Shown here: positions 10,775 to 20,788 of the stretch, piece by piece
Position numbering within the stretch: the first letter of the stretch is position 1
Layout of the letters: each line of letters starts with the position of its first letter
Source of the DNA: Erwinia sp. E_sp_B01_1
Lineage (GTDB): Bacteria > Pseudomonadota > Gammaproteobacteria > Enterobacterales > Enterobacteriaceae
Length of the DNA stretch: 64,000 bases
Assembly: GCF_036865545.1 (NCBI RefSeq)
Contig: NZ_CP142208.1
Span: 3,348,001-3,412,000, forward strand
Direction: 5' to 3'
Notes under the pieces: generated by a model
The model's database searches: none
Told to the model about the DNA's origin: nothing
Seen by the model: only the letters and a program-made list of their open reading frames with translations
Program-made: the position numbers and the translations under genes

Positions 10775-11767
10775 ATGAGCGATAATCACATTCATCCGGT
10801 TTACAGTGAAATAAATAATGGTCTTCCTCTGAAGCGCATTTCCTGGAGCGCCGTATTTGCAGGCGTCATTATTTCCACCGTTATTTATTTGCTGCTCGCT
10901 ATTCTGGGCACGGCGATTGGTGCCACCACCATTGATCCGTTGAAAGAACAAAATCCCGTGGACGGACTGGGGACAGGTGCCGCTATCTGGACAGGGCTGA
11001 GCATGTTGATTTCTGTTGCCGCCGGCGCATTTATCACCGGCCGTCTGGCTCAGCGTGAAGGCGCCCTGCATGGATTACTGATGTGGGCAGTGAATACGCT
11101 TATCTGCCTGTGGCTGGCGATTATGATTATCAGCAGCGCTGTCAGCGGCACAGCCAGTGTAATAGGTTCTGGTTTCAGCATGCTGGGCAATGGCATTTCC
11201 GCAGTTGCTCCCTCGCTGGCGGATACGGCGAAAGAGAAACTCAAGGAAAATAATATCGATTTGGGCAACATGCAGAATGAACTGGAGACGACGCTGCGTC
11301 AGACCGGTAAGCCAGAACTGCAACCGCAGAATCTGCAAAATGATGCCAATAAAGAAACCGACAACGCCAAAAATCAGGCGCAAAATACCGCCAGTAATCC
11401 TCAGTCAGCTGATACAGATCTGGCAAACTGGTTCAAAGGCGTACTGTCACGCAATCAGGATACGCTGCAGGCTGCCGATATGGATGCCCTGAAAAATATC
11501 ATCAAAGCGCGTACCGGTAAAAGCGATCAGGAAGTTGACCAGATCGTTGCCCAGACGCAGAAAAGTTATGATGAGGCACGCAAGCAATATCAACAGTTGA
11601 AAGCTGAAGCCGAGCAGAAAGCCCGTGAAGCTGCTGAACAGGCCGCTGCGGCTACTGCTAAAGCCAGCTGGATGCTGCTGGTCGTGCTGCTGGTTGAAGC
11701 CGCTATCGCTGGCGCGATGGGCAAATTAGGCCGCAAAACTCAGCCCGTACAGAAAGTTGTTCGTTAA
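10775..11767 (+). CDS. Unrecognised membrane protein with a long coiled-coil-like central region
   Basis: I do not recognise this 330-residue protein and know no E. coli counterpart at this locus. Residues about 20-55, 68-92 and 103-135 are hydrophobic and glycine-rich and look like three membrane helices. They are followed by about 160 polar residues rich in N, Q, K and E (NLQNDANKETDNAKNQAQN, then KQYQQLKAEAEQKAREAAEQ), suggesting coiled coil. A last helix (WMLLVVLLVEAAIAGAMG) precedes a basic tail. This resembles envelope or stress membrane proteins that span a compartment with a helical arm. It has a good ribosome-binding site (AAGGGAGA), an upstream palindrome and its own terminator, so it is a single-gene unit. 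Confidence 0.75.
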   Translation: MSDNHIHPVYSEINNGLPLKRISWSAVFAGVIISTVIYLLLAILGTAIGATTIDPLKEQNPVDGLGTGAAIWTGLSMLISVAAGAFITGRLAQREGALHGLLMWAVNTLICLWLAIMIISSAVSGTASVIGSGFSMLGNGISAVAPSLADTAKEKLKENNIDLGNMQNELETTLRQTGKPELQPQNLQNDANKETDNAKNQAQNTASNPQSADTDLANWFKGVLSRNQDTLQAADMDALKNIIKARTGKSDQEVDQIVAQTQKSYDEARKQYQQLKAEAEQKAREAAEQAAAATAKASWMLLVVLLVEAAIAGAMGKLGRKTQPVQKVVR

Positions 11768-11791
11768 TGGTTAAGGCTTGAAAATAAGACT

Positions 11792-11819
11792 AAGGCCGCG
11801 GAAGCGGCCTTATTTTTTT
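11792..11819 (+). terminator. Intrinsic terminator after the unknown membrane-protein gene
   Basis: AAGGCCGC and GCGGCCTT form an 8-bp stem with a GGAA tetraloop, followed by TATTTTTTT. It lies 25 nt past the stop codon. Confidence 0.9.
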
Positions 11820-11915
11820 CGGGCTATCCGTAGCCCGGACAGTGCATTTTCAATAACGGGTATCAGCCGGGTGCCCTGATGATAAGGGTGGCAGCAATCC
11901 GTTATTCATACCGGG

Positions 11916-12452
11916 CTAAGCCTGGGAAGCGGTTAAACGCGACTGCTCATTATTACGGCTGAGCCAAAGTGAGAGCGCCTTCAGGGAGTCGTCGGTAAAC
12001 TCATCACAACGGGCGGTGATCTCTTCCGGGGTCATCCAGAACACTTCATCCACTTCTTCTTCCTGCATGGCAAACGGGCCGTGCGAAAGGCAGCTGAACA
12101 GCCCGCCCCAGACACGGCAGTGCTGATCTTCAAAGTAAAACAGCCCGTGTTCGGCAAAAGGCACGGCGGCAATGCCCAGCTCTTCTTCCGCTTCCCGGCG
12201 GGCTGATTCGAGTAAATCCTCACCGCTTTGCACCACGCCTCCGGCGGTGGCATCCAGCATGCCGGGCATAAAGTCTTTGGTCGTGGTACGACGCTGTACC
12301 AGAATTTTACCCCTGCCATCGTGAACCACGATGTAGGTTGCGCGATGGCGCAAACACTGTGCCCGCATTTGCGCACGGCTGGACTGTGCGACGACCTCGT
12401 TATCCTCGTTAACGATATCCACCCACTCCGTGCCGCTCTCTTGCTCCACCAT
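11916..12452 (-). CDS. yfcD: Nudix hydrolase YfcD
   Basis: A 178-residue cytosolic Nudix hydrolase of the isopentenyl-diphosphate-isomerase-like subgroup. The full Nudix signature GX5EX7REUXEEXGU is present: GGVVQSGED then [15 protein letters not shown] (about residues 71-94). [11 protein letters not shown] and the C-terminal [10 protein letters not shown] segment match E. coli YfcD closely. The natural substrate is not established to my knowledge. The gene is convergent with the unknown membrane-protein gene and starts at the ATG at 12452. Confidence 0.93.
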   Translation of the reverse strand: MVEQESGTEWVDIVNEDNEVVAQSSRAQMRAQCLRHRATYIVVHDGRGKILVQRRTTTKDFMPGMLDATAGGVVQSGEDLLESARREAEEELGIAAVPFAEHGLFYFEDQHCRVWGGLFSCLSHGPFAMQEEEVDEVFWMTPEEITARCDEFTDDSLKALSLWLSRNNEQSRLTASQA

Positions 12453-12548
12453 CCGTAACCCTTATTTGTTCTGGCGCATCAGCGCACGTTGACTCTTGCC
12501 CGCACAGTTTGCCACGGACCGCTGAAAAATTATAACCCACCCGTGTTA

Positions 12549-13265
<717 letters not shown>

Positions 13266-13324
13266 TCACCTAAGCTGAAAGCAGGCTGTTGGATATTTTA
13301 TTTCTCAGATTAAGGACAGACAGC

Positions 13325-14218
13325 ATGCATATTTTACTGACGGGCGGCACCGGCCTGATTGGCAGCCACCTGATCCCCCTTCTGCTGCAAAGGGGCTACC
13401 AGGTAAGCGTAGTGACCCGCGATGTGGCTGCCGCGCGCAGCAAGCTTGGCGAGGCGGTAAACTTCTGGTCAGGGCTGGATCAGCAACGCAATCTGAACGA
13501 AGTGGATGCGGTCATTAACCTGGCGGGCGAACCTATTGCGGATAAACGCTGGACGGAGCAGCAAAAGCGTCACCTTTGTGAAAGCCGGTGGCGGATCACC
13601 GAGCAGCTGGCGACGCTGATCAATGCCAGCGCCACCCCACCCTCGGTGCTGATTTCAGGATCGGCTACCGGCTTTTACGGTGATACGGGCGATCTGGTGC
13701 TCACCGAAGACGATCCCGGGCAGGATGAATTTACCCACCAGCTCTGCGCCCACTGGGAAACCCTGGCAAAAGCAGCAGAAAGCGAGCAAACGCGGGTCTG
13801 CCTGATACGCACTGGCGTTGTGCTGGCGAAAGAAGGCGGCGCACTGAGCAAAATGAAGCTGCCGTTTAAGCTGGGGATTGGCGGCCCCATTGGCAGCGGC
13901 AAGCAATATATGCCGTGGATCCATCTTGACGACATGCTCAGCGCGATTCTGTGGCTGCTGGATGGGCCAACGCTGAGCGGGCCTTTCAATCTGGTTGCGC
14001 CCTATGCAGTTCGCAACGAGCAGTTTGCCGCCACGCTTGGGCACGCCATGCACCGTCCGGCCTTTATGCGCACGCCTGCGGCGGCCATTAAGCTGATGAT
14101 GGGGGAATCCTCGGTTCTGGTGCTGGGCGGTCAGCATGTGCTGCCTAAGCGGCTGGAAGAGTCCGGGTTCGCTTTCCGCTGGTATCAGCTGGATGAAGCG
14201 CTGCAGGATGTGGTTTAG
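13325..14218 (+). CDS. yfcH: Epimerase family protein YfcH (SDR39U1-like)
   Basis: This 297-residue extended short-chain dehydrogenase has an N-terminal Rossmann motif ([12 protein letters not shown], residues 4-15), the family signature [13 protein letters not shown], the region [14 protein letters not shown] with the usual catalytic-tyrosine neighbourhood, and a C-terminal DUF1731 segment ([29 protein letters not shown]). Length equals E. coli YfcH. The physiological substrate is unknown. An upstream extension to 13289 is possible but not family-like. Confidence 0.93.
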   Translation: MHILLTGGTGLIGSHLIPLLLQRGYQVSVVTRDVAAARSKLGEAVNFWSGLDQQRNLNEVDAVINLAGEPIADKRWTEQQKRHLCESRWRITEQLATLINASATPPSVLISGSATGFYGDTGDLVLTEDDPGQDEFTHQLCAHWETLAKAAESEQTRVCLIRTGVVLAKEGGALSKMKLPFKLGIGGPIGSGKQYMPWIHLDDMLSAILWLLDGPTLSGPFNLVAPYAVRNEQFAATLGHAMHRPAFMRTPAAAIKLMMGESSVLVLGGQHVLPKRLEESGFAFRWYQLDEALQDVV

Positions 14219-14287
14219 CAGTATGCGGTTAAACCAGCATGGTGCTTCAGAAGGAGAACAAAAGCAGGGAATCAGGCAATGAGCTCT

Positions 14288-14319
14288 CAGCAAGGGCAGA
14301 ACGAATCTGGCCCTTGCTG
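14288..14319. terminator. Stem-loop between convergent yfcH and hisP
   Basis: CAGCAAGGGC (14288-14297) and GCCCTTGCTG (14310-14319) form a perfect 10-bp stem with a 12-nt loop. It lies between two convergent genes, so it may end either transcript, but neither side has a T-run of the canonical type. Confidence 0.5.
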
Positions 14320-14368
14320 AAAACAGTAAACGCTTTAGCGGGCAGAAATCTCCTGACCGCCGTCAAAA

Positions 14369-15142
14369 TTATTTCAGCGCGCCTGAAAGGAACTGCTGCA
14401 GGCGGGTACTTTTCGGATTAGTGAACACATCTTCAGGACGCCCCTCTTCCTCAATTTTACCCTGATGCAGGAAAATCACATGGCTGGAGACATGGCGGGC
14501 GAACTCCATCTCGTGGGTAACCACCACCATAGTTTTGCCCTCTTCCGCCAGCTTCTGCATGATCTTCAGCACTTCACCCACCAGCTCTGGATCCAGCGCT
14601 GAAGTCGGTTCATCAAACAGCAGTACCTCAGGCTCCATCGCCAGCGCACGGGCAATAGAAACACGCTGCTGCTGACCACCGGACAGGTTTACCGGATATT
14701 TGCCGCGGGCACGCTCATCAATGCCCACTTTATCCAGATATTTCACCGCACGAGCCTGAGCTTCCGCTTTGCTGAGCCCCAGCACCTGAATGGGCGCCTC
14801 CATCACATTCTGTAAAACCGTCAGGTGGCTCCACAGGTTGAAGTGCTGGAACACCATAGTCAGGCTGGTACGCAGCGCTCGCAGTTGCTCTTTATCGGAC
14901 ACCTTGAGCTGGCCATCGGTATCACGCACCAGATGAATATTCTGGTTGTTGACCGAAATCGTGCCTTCGCTCGGCTTCTCAAGGAAGTTGATACAGCGCA
15001 GGAAGGTGCTTTTTCCCGATCCGGAAGACCCTATGATGCTGATCACGTCACCGGCATTTGCCTGCAGTGACACGCCCTTCAGCACCTCATGTTCGCCATA
15101 ACGTTTATGCAGTTCAGTTACGTTTAATTTATTGTCGGCCAT
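14369..15142 (-). CDS. hisP: Amino-acid ABC transporter ATPase HisP
   Basis: HisP is the cytosolic ATPase of the histidine/lysine/arginine/ornithine importer HisJQMP. In 257 residues it shows Walker [10 protein letters not shown] (about 39-47), Q-loop [11 protein letters not shown], signature [15 protein letters not shown], Walker [13 protein letters not shown] and H-loop [10 protein letters not shown]. Length and sequence match E. coli HisP. The ATG at 15142 is preferred over an in-frame TTG at 15154. It is the last gene of the leftward hisJQMP operon. Confidence 0.96.
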   Translation of the reverse strand: MADNKLNVTELHKRYGEHEVLKGVSLQANAGDVISIIGSSGSGKSTFLRCINFLEKPSEGTISVNNQNIHLVRDTDGQLKVSDKEQLRALRTSLTMVFQHFNLWSHLTVLQNVMEAPIQVLGLSKAEAQARAVKYLDKVGIDERARGKYPVNLSGGQQQRVSIARALAMEPEVLLFDEPTSALDPELVGEVLKIMQKLAEEGKTMVVVTHEMEFARHVSSHVIFLHQGKIEEEGRPEDVFTNPKSTRLQQFLSGALK

Positions 15143-15150
15143 AATTCTGC

Positions 15151-15867
15151 TCAATGAGTTGATGAAGGTTTAACGTGCGCCAGCCAGCGTTTTTCCGCCT
15201 TGCGGAACAGACTAATCAACACATACGAGATTATCAGGTAGAGCACCGCCGCAATGCCAAAAGCGATAAAGGGCTGATAGGTGGCGGAGTTGATATCGCG
15301 GGCGACTTTCAACAGATCCGGCACCGTTGCGGTAAAGGCCAGCGCCGTAGAGTGCAGCATCAAAATCACTTCATTGCTGTAGGCAGGCAGTGCCGTGCGC
15401 AAAGCCGAAGGCATGATGATGCACCGGTAAAGTTTGAAGGTGGAAAATCCATAAGCGCGTGCGGCTTCAATTTCACCGTGAGGAACCGACCGGATGGCAC
15501 CGGCGAAAATTTCCGTGGTGTAAGCACAGGTATTCAGCGTCAGCGCCAGCAGCGTACAGTTAAGGCCGCTGCGGAAGAACGCATTCAGCAAATCGTTGCC
15601 CTTGACGATTTCCAGCGTGTACATCCCGGAGTAGAAGATCAGCAGCTGAACATACAGCGGCGTGCCACGGAAGACGTAAGTAAACAGCCATACAGGGAAA
15701 CGCACAGCGGTGATGGAGGAAACGCGGGCGATGGAGAGCAGCACGGCCAGGCAGCCGCCCAGCACCACGGAAATCACCAGCAGCCAGAGAGTGATGGCTA
15801 CGCCAGAGAAACGATAACCGTCCGTCCACAACAGGGCTTTCCAGTATTCCTGAATAATATCAATCAT
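15151..15867 (-). CDS. hisM: Amino-acid ABC transporter permease HisM
   Basis: HisM is one of two membrane subunits of the HisJQMP importer. The 238-residue protein has about five membrane helices and the ABC permease EAA loop near the middle ([20 protein letters not shown]). [13 protein letters not shown] is the usual polar-amino-acid permease signature. Its ATG overlaps the hisQ stop by 4 nt (ATGA), indicating coupled translation; hisP follows 8 nt after its stop. Confidence 0.96.
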   Translation of the reverse strand: MIDIIQEYWKALLWTDGYRFSGVAITLWLLVISVVLGGCLAVLLSIARVSSITAVRFPVWLFTYVFRGTPLYVQLLIFYSGMYTLEIVKGNDLLNAFFRSGLNCTLLALTLNTCAYTTEIFAGAIRSVPHGEIEAARAYGFSTFKLYRCIIMPSALRTALPAYSNEVILMLHSTALAFTATVPDLLKVARDINSATYQPFIAFGIAAVLYLIISYVLISLFRKAEKRWLAHVKPSSTH

Positions 15868-16550
15868 AAATCAGCCCTTCTTACGCCCACCGAATAACGG
15901 CGCTCAAGCCACATCAGCACGCCGTTGGAAAGCGTGGTAAACACCAGGTAGATCACCCCGGCGACAACCGCAAAATAGAAAGGTTGCCAGGTACTTTTCC
16001 CGGCCAGCTGGGTCGCTTTAACCACATCTTCCAGCCCCAGTAGCGAAACCAGCGCGGTTGCCTTGAGGATAACCTGCCAGTTATTGCCAATGCCCGGCAG
16101 CGCAAAGCGCATCATGCCCGGGAAAAGAATGCGGCGAAAGGTCTGTGAGGAGGTAAAGCCGAACGCTGTCGCAGCTTCAATCTGCCCTCTCGGCACCGCC
16201 ATATAGGCACCCCGAAAAGTTTCAGTGAAGTATGCGCCATAGATAAAGCCAAGAGTGATGATACCGGCAACCATAGGATCAATATCGAACTGATCGACGC
16301 CAAGCATATCGGTAAACTGGTTCAGGGCTATCTGCAGACCGTAGAAAATCAGCAGCATCAATACCAGATCGGGCACGCCACGGATCAGCGTGGTATAGCC
16401 TTCGAAAATCATCCGCAACAGACGATTATGAGAAAGTTTGGCCCCGGCGCCAACTAAACCAAGGATAACGGCAAGCAACACCGAGCTGAGTGCCAGCTCA
16501 AGCGTGACCAGCGCCCCTTTAAAAATTACTTCAGAATATCCATACAGCAT
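15864..16550 (-). CDS. hisQ: Amino-acid ABC transporter permease HisQ
   Basis: HisQ pairs with HisM to form the translocation pore. The 228-residue protein (same length as E. coli) has the signature LIRGVPDLVLMLLIFYG and the EAA loop RGQIEAATAFGFTSSQTFRRI, which docks onto HisP. It starts at the ATG at 16550, 98 nt after the hisJ stop; a hairpin in that gap probably lowers expression of the membrane genes relative to the abundant binding protein. Confidence 0.96.
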   Translation of the reverse strand: MLYGYSEVIFKGALVTLELALSSVLLAVILGLVGAGAKLSHNRLLRMIFEGYTTLIRGVPDLVLMLLIFYGLQIALNQFTDMLGVDQFDIDPMVAGIITLGFIYGAYFTETFRGAYMAVPRGQIEAATAFGFTSSQTFRRILFPGMMRFALPGIGNNWQVILKATALVSLLGLEDVVKATQLAGKSTWQPFYFAVVAGVIYLVFTTLSNGVLMWLERRYSVGVRRADL

Positions 16551-16603
16551 AGGCCTGCCTTTGTTTTAACTTCGCGTTTCATCCGCCTGTGGCGTACAAA
16601 ACA

Positions 16604-16633
16604 GGGGCCGCAGTCCGCAGACTGGCGGGCCCC
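16604..16633 (-). terminator. Attenuating or 3'-stabilising hairpin between hisJ and hisQ
   Basis: GGGGCC (16604-16609) pairs with GGCCCC (16628-16633) around an inner CAGTC/GACTG stem. It has no T-run. Such stems after a binding-protein gene commonly protect its mRNA and partly reduce read-through into the permease genes. Confidence 0.6.
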
Positions 16634-16648
16634 CATGACAGGTTTTAC

Positions 16649-17431
16649 TTAACCGCCGTACACGTCAAAGTCGAAATATTTTTTAGCTAACTTGTCGTAG
16701 GTGCCATCTTTGCGAATTTCATCAAACGCTTTGTCGATGGCCGCTTTCAGCTCGGTATCATCTTTACGCATGCCCATACCGGTACCCACACCAAAGATTT
16801 TTTCATCTTTCACCGCAGGACCAGCGAAAGCGTAATCTTTCCCGGCTGGCTGTTTCAGGAAACCTTCGCTGGCAGCGACTTCATCCTGGAAGGCTGCATC
16901 GATACGGCCGGCAGTCAGATCCTGATAAACCAGATCCTGATTGGCATAAGGCGTCACGTTGATGCCTTTTGGACGCCAGTTTTCATTGGCGTAGGTTTCC
17001 TGGGTGGTGCCCTGCAGCAGACCGATGGTTTTGCCTTTCAGCGACTCAAGGGTAGGCAGGATTTTTGAGCCTTTTGGCGCAATCAGACGGGCGTTAGCTG
17101 CGTAGAGTTTTTCCGAGAAAGCGATCTCCTGCTGACGCTTTTCGGTAATGGAGAGCGAAGAGATGATGGCATCAATTTTCTTCGCTTTCAGCGAGGGGAT
17201 TAACGCATCGAAATCGCTTTCAACGTAGGTACATTTAGTCGCCATACGTTTACAGATTTCATTAGCCAGATCGATATCGAAGCCAGCCAGTTGACCTTGT
17301 GCATTTTTAGATTCAAAAGGCGCGTAGGTTGGATCGGTGCCAATGCGCAGCGTCTTCGGCGCGGCAGCAAACGCGCTGCTGGCGCTGGAAAGAGCCAGCA
17401 GAAGAGAAAGAGCCAGGACCTGCTTTTTCAT
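16649..17431 (-). CDS. hisJ: Periplasmic lysine/arginine/ornithine/histidine-binding protein (HisJ/ArgT family)
   Basis: This 260-residue periplasmic binding protein delivers cationic amino acids to HisQMP. It has a signal peptide ([22 protein letters not shown]), then [40 protein letters not shown] and the C-terminal [11 protein letters not shown]. Diagnostic positions are mosaic: [14 protein letters not shown] and the C-terminus look like HisJ, while [27 protein letters not shown] and KQPAGKD look like ArgT. In E. coli argT and hisJ are tandem genes here; this locus has only one. The name hisJ is therefore by position; argT would be equally defensible. A sigma-54 promoter lies upstream. Confidence 0.93.
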   Translation of the reverse strand: MKKQVLALSLLLALSSASSAFAAAPKTLRIGTDPTYAPFESKNAQGQLAGFDIDLANEICKRMATKCTYVESDFDALIPSLKAKKIDAIISSLSITEKRQQEIAFSEKLYAANARLIAPKGSKILPTLESLKGKTIGLLQGTTQETYANENWRPKGINVTPYANQDLVYQDLTAGRIDAAFQDEVAASEGFLKQPAGKDYAFAGPAVKDEKIFGVGTGMGMRKDDTELKAAIDKAFDEIRKDGTYDKLAKKYFDFDVYGG

Positions 17432-17503
17432 AGATTACCCTCGAATATGGTCTTTTATTATGTCGATCGTGATGTTGTTAGCGCAGTCAGAACACATCTC
17501 TTT

Positions 17504-17519
17504 TGCAGATTTCATGCCA
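17504..17519 (-). promoter_or_regulatory. Sigma-54 (RpoN) promoter of hisJ
   Basis: Read on the minus strand, TGGCATGAAATCTGCA fits the RpoN consensus TGGCAYR-N4-TTGCW, with the invariant GG and GC at correct spacing. The predicted start near 17492 leaves a 60-nt leader before the hisJ ATG. NtrC/RpoN control of argT is established in Salmonella. Confidence 0.72.
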
Positions 17520-17686
17520 GTTTTGCCTTCACCTGCCCCATTGCTGCGCAATCAGCTTGTTTCGCCGTATAACAGCGCAAACGCCTTGATTGTGGGGAAA
17601 TATATAACAGGTTTGTGGAAAGACAGGGCGAACAATGTTGCATTTTGGTGCACTGAATGCACAAAAAGCGATTCAGCACCTGGCTA

Positions 17687-17703
17687 CGCACTCAAATGGT
17701 GCA
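17687..17703. promoter_or_regulatory. NtrC-type enhancer site upstream of hisJ
   Basis: CGCACTCAAATGGTGCA matches the NtrC consensus TGCACCAAAATGGTGCA at 14 of 17 positions. It sits about 170 bp upstream of the RpoN promoter, a normal enhancer distance, and directly beside the ubiX stop. A second GGTGCA motif at 17647-17652 may be a weaker site. Confidence 0.65.
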
Positions 17704-17714
17704 TAAAAGCAGGG

Positions 17715-18284
17715 TTATGCACCCTGCCAGCGCGTGAAGAGATCTTTATCAAGCGTGATATCAAATTGATCGAGAACGCGATTCACCGTCTGATCAACAA
17801 TATCCATAATATTTTCAGGGCGATGATAGAAGGCCGGTACCGGTGGCATAATAATTGCCCCCAGTTCAGCCGCCGTGGTCATCATCCGCAGGTGGCCAAG
17901 ATGTAGGGGGGTTTCACGTACGCAGAGAACCAGTTTACGGCGCTCTTTCAGCACTACATCGGCCGCACGCGTCAGCAGGCCATCGGTGTAGCTGTGGACA
18001 ATCCCTGAAAGGGTTTTCATCGAACAGGGCAGGATGACCATGCCATCGGTTTTAAACGAACCGGAAGAGATGCTGGCAGCAATATCCCGCACGTCATGCA
18101 CCACATCGGCCAGTGCCTGAACATCGCGTACCGAATAGTCGCTTTCCAGTGCCAGCGTCTGCCGGGCAGCCTGACTCATCACCAGATGGGTTTCCACCTC
18201 GCTGACCTGCTGCAAAATCTGCAGCGCACGGACGCCATAAATCACGCCGCTGGCACCTGAAATGCCAATAATGAGTCTTTTCAT
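17715..18284 (-). CDS. ubiX: Flavin prenyltransferase UbiX
   Basis: UbiX makes prenylated FMN from FMN and dimethylallyl phosphate; the cofactor is used by the UbiD decarboxylase in ubiquinone synthesis. The 189-residue protein has the flavin motif ISGASGVIYG near the N-terminus, SSGSFKTDGMVILPCSMKTL, and the active-site segment RETPLHLGHLRMM. Length matches E. coli UbiX. The ATG at 18284 is used; a frame-open upstream stretch overlaps the purF terminator and is not family-like. It stands between purF and the hisJ regulatory region. Confidence 0.96.
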   Translation of the reverse strand: MKRLIIGISGASGVIYGVRALQILQQVSEVETHLVMSQAARQTLALESDYSVRDVQALADVVHDVRDIAASISSGSFKTDGMVILPCSMKTLSGIVHSYTDGLLTRAADVVLKERRKLVLCVRETPLHLGHLRMMTTAAELGAIIMPPVPAFYHRPENIMDIVDQTVNRVLDQFDITLDKDLFTRWQGA

Positions 18285-18330
18285 AAATATCCTGCCGGGC
18301 TGAAAATCAAAGTATGACACCTGAGCGCCA

Positions 18331-18363
18331 AAAAAGAAATGGGCCGGAATCGCTTCCGGCCCA
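18331..18363 (-). terminator. Intrinsic terminator of cvpA-purF
   Basis: TGGGCCGGAA/TTCCGGCCCA form a 10-bp stem with a TCGC loop (18340-18363), followed on the minus strand by a T-rich run (18331-18339). It lies 28 nt past the purF stop. Confidence 0.88.
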
Positions 18364-18391
18364 CTTTTACCTGCTGTCACTACTCAGGGTA

Positions 18392-19909
18392 TTAGCCTTC
18401 GTTGTGCATTTCCAGGTTTTCCACTTCGTTCTGACGGGCCATGGCTTTGGCATCATCATTACGCAGCGACTGGAGGTACTCCAGATATTGCTGATCGACA
18501 TCTTTGGTGACGTAGATTCCGTTAAATACCGAGCACTCGAACTGCGCGATATCCGGGTTTTCTTCCCTTACGGCTTCAATCAGATCGTCCAGGTCCTGGA
18601 AGATCAGGCCATCAGCACCAATCAGCTGGCGGATCTCTTCCACTTCACGGCCATGAGCAATCAGCTCCGTCGCGCTCGGCATATCGATGCCATAGACGTT
18701 CGGGAAACGGATTTCCGGTGCCGCAGAAGCCAGGTAGACTTTCTTCGCGCCCGCTTCACGGGCCATTTCGATGATCTGTTCGCAGGTGGTACCGCGAACA
18801 ATAGAGTCATCTACCAGCAGCACGTTTTTGCCGCGGAATTCAGCCCGGTTAGCGTTCAGCTTACGGCGAACCGCACTGCGACGCTGATGCTGACCTGGCA
18901 TAATAAACGTACGGCCTACGTAGCGGTTTTTCACAAACCCCTGGCGATACGGCTTATCCAGGATACGGGCCATTTCCAGCGCGATATCACATGATGTTTC
19001 CGGGATGGGAATGACCACATCGATGTCCAGGTCTTCCCACTCACGGGCAATTTTCTCACCCAGCTTGGTGCCCATACGAACACGGGCGCTGTAGACAGAG
19101 ATTTTGTCCAGGAACGAGTCCGGGCGGGCAAAATAGACGTATTCGAACAGGCAAGGATTGAATTTCGGGTTCTCTGCACACTGACGGGTAAACAACTGAC
19201 CTTTATCAGTGACATAAACCGCTTCACCTGGCGCCACATCCCGCAGGAATTCGAAGCCCAGGGTATCCATTGCCACGCTTTCGGAGGCGACCATATATTC
19301 GTTACGGCCATCCGGCATACTGCGCTTGCCGATCACCAGTGGGCGAATCCCGTTGGGATCGCGGAAAGCGACAAGGCCATGACCGATGATCATTGCCACA
19401 CAGGCATAGGCGCCACGGACGCTCTTGTGCACGGCAGTCACAGCGGCAAAGATGTTATCGGCTTCCAGCGGATAGTGCTGAAAACGATCCAGCTCCTGAG
19501 CAAAAATGTTCAGCAGGATCTCAGAATCTGAGGTGGTGTTAACGTGACGACGACCGCTTTCAAACAGCTGCTTACGCAGTTCGTGAGCGTTGGTCAGGTT
19601 ACCATTGTGCGCAAGCGTGATGCCGTAAGGCGAGTTCACGTAGAAAGGCTGAGCTTCAGAAGCGCTGGAGCTTCCCGCTGTCGGATAACGGACGTGGCCG
19701 ATACCCATGTTGCCCTGCAGACGCTGCATATGGCGGGCTTCAAATACATCGCTGACCAGGCCGTTTGCTTTACGCAGGCGGAAGCATTTTAATGCATCAA
19801 TGGTTACGATGCCTGCGGCATCCTGCCCACGGTGCTGGAGCACCGTTAACGCGTCATAAATCGACTGGTTGACCGGCATGAATCCGGCGATCCCGACAAT
19901 ACCGCACAT
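18392..19909 (-). CDS. purF: Amidophosphoribosyltransferase PurF
   Basis: PurF catalyses the committed step of purine synthesis, making 5-phosphoribosylamine from PRPP and glutamine. The 505-residue enzyme (same length as E. coli) starts MCGIVGIAG, where Cys2 is the glutaminase nucleophile after Met removal. It carries [15 protein letters not shown] in the N-terminal Ntn domain and the PRPP loop [13 protein letters not shown] in the C-terminal phosphoribosyltransferase domain. cvpA lies 36 nt upstream on the same transcript, controlled by a PurR box. Confidence 0.97.
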   Translation of the reverse strand: MCGIVGIAGFMPVNQSIYDALTVLQHRGQDAAGIVTIDALKCFRLRKANGLVSDVFEARHMQRLQGNMGIGHVRYPTAGSSSASEAQPFYVNSPYGITLAHNGNLTNAHELRKQLFESGRRHVNTTSDSEILLNIFAQELDRFQHYPLEADNIFAAVTAVHKSVRGAYACVAMIIGHGLVAFRDPNGIRPLVIGKRSMPDGRNEYMVASESVAMDTLGFEFLRDVAPGEAVYVTDKGQLFTRQCAENPKFNPCLFEYVYFARPDSFLDKISVYSARVRMGTKLGEKIAREWEDLDIDVVIPIPETSCDIALEMARILDKPYRQGFVKNRYVGRTFIMPGQHQRRSAVRRKLNANRAEFRGKNVLLVDDSIVRGTTCEQIIEMAREAGAKKVYLASAAPEIRFPNVYGIDMPSATELIAHGREVEEIRQLIGADGLIFQDLDDLIEAVREENPDIAQFECSVFNGIYVTKDVDQQYLEYLQSLRNDDAKAMARQNEVENLEMHNEG

Positions 19910-19945
19910 GTGGTTATTTCCTCATAAGCCGTAACCCCGGTTCTA

Positions 19946-20431
19946 TTACCGGGGCAAAAAACTCGACGTACTCTTCAGGTAATCAAAGAACCACCTGATG
20001 ACGTAACTAAACTGGGGAACCAGCTGGGACTGTTGCCAGTCAGGGCTTTTTGAAAAGCCGGTGAAGGTATCGAGGAAAAACAGAATAGCTGACACGATCA
20101 GCACACCACGTAATGCCCCGAAACAGACGCCCAACACTCTGTCGGTACCCGACAGGCCGGTTTTTTCAACCAGCGAACCAATGACGAAGTTGACGATGGC
20201 TCCCACTAACAGCGTGGCCACGAACAACACCCCAATGGCGATTCCATTTCGAACCAGTTCGTCTTCAAAACCGGTAAACCAGACGGCAAGGTAGGAGTAG
20301 TAATGACTGGCGACAAAAAATGCGCAACCCCAGGTGACGAGAGATAAGGCTTCCCGAACAAACCCACGGATCAGGCTGACAAGAGCCGAAAAACCAATAA
20401 CCGCAATAATGACGTAATCTATCCAGACCAT
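19946..20431 (-). CDS. cvpA: Colicin V production inner-membrane protein CvpA
   Basis: A 161-residue four-helix inner-membrane protein required in E. coli for colicin V production and linked to envelope homeostasis; its molecular role is unclear. Helices are near residues 3-25, 28-50, 65-90 and 100-125, with FVREALSLVTW and GTDRVLGVCFGALRG conserved. The ATG at 20431 (MVWIDYVII) is chosen over an in-frame start at 20536, which would cross the PurR operator. It is the first gene of the purF operon. Confidence 0.94.
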   Translation of the reverse strand: MVWIDYVIIAVIGFSALVSLIRGFVREALSLVTWGCAFFVASHYYSYLAVWFTGFEDELVRNGIAIGVLFVATLLVGAIVNFVIGSLVEKTGLSGTDRVLGVCFGALRGVLIVSAILFFLDTFTGFSKSPDWQQSQLVPQFSYVIRWFFDYLKSTSSFLPR

Positions 20432-20487
20432 GAACTCTTCCAGCGACTGTGCCCCTGCATCCAGTTCGGGGCGAATTCTAACAGAAA

Positions 20488-20503
20488 AAGAAAACGTTTG
20501 CGT
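20488..20503. promoter_or_regulatory. PurR operator of cvpA-purF
   Basis: Read on the minus strand, ACGCAAACGTTTTCTT has one perfect half of the PUR box ACGCAAACGTTTGCGT and a degenerate second half. As I recall it, this is the same form as the E. coli purF operator. It lies 57 nt upstream of the cvpA ATG. Confidence 0.85.
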
Positions 20504-20725
20504 AGCGTTTTCCTGTGCCAGTTTAATTAATGCCATGTGTAAAAAAACCAGCCATCATGCCTGCTGGCGGCTTGCGGTCACACCCGGCAAGCCTGCTTAT
20601 GTAACAGACTGACTTTTAACCACTTAAAGACAATTACCACGGCGTCAGCAAACAGCGAAACGGCAGAAATCCTGCGATTTTAAAAGGCTCAGGCTCTTAC
20701 ATTAATAGCGCCAGACTAACGTAAT

Positions 20726-20750
20726 ACAGGGTGGAATCACTCCACCCTGT
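20726..20750 (-). terminator. Stem-loop after dedD
   Basis: ACAGGGTGGA/TCCACCCTGT form a perfect 10-bp stem with a 5-nt ATCAC loop, 38 nt past the dedD stop. The minus-strand downstream flank (ATTACGTTAG) lacks a T-run, so termination may be partial. Confidence 0.55.
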
Positions 20751-20788
20751 TAAGTGGCCCGGCGGCCGCAGTACATCCCCTGAAAAAC

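Larger units (their letters stand above)
20432..20788. other. Regulatory spacer between dedD and cvpA
   Basis: The 357-bp gap contains the cvpA-purF promoter with a PurR box and, near dedD, a strong stem-loop. I see no credible gene in the rest. Confidence 0.6.

Noticed and set aside
11820..11906. Possible REP-like element with ATAACGG/CCGTTAT arms
   Set aside because: The arms are 40 bp apart and no second copy was noticed; too weak to call a repeat family.
14239..14421. 60-residue open frame between yfcH and hisP
   Set aside because: Runs through a stem-loop and into the antisense of hisP; no homology.
15175..15897. 240-residue open frame opposite hisM
   Set aside because: Polar Q/R-rich antisense frame over a clear permease gene.
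18314..18994. 226-residue open frame opposite purF
   Set aside because: Lies wholly over the purF 3' coding region and its terminator; no ribosome-binding site or homology.
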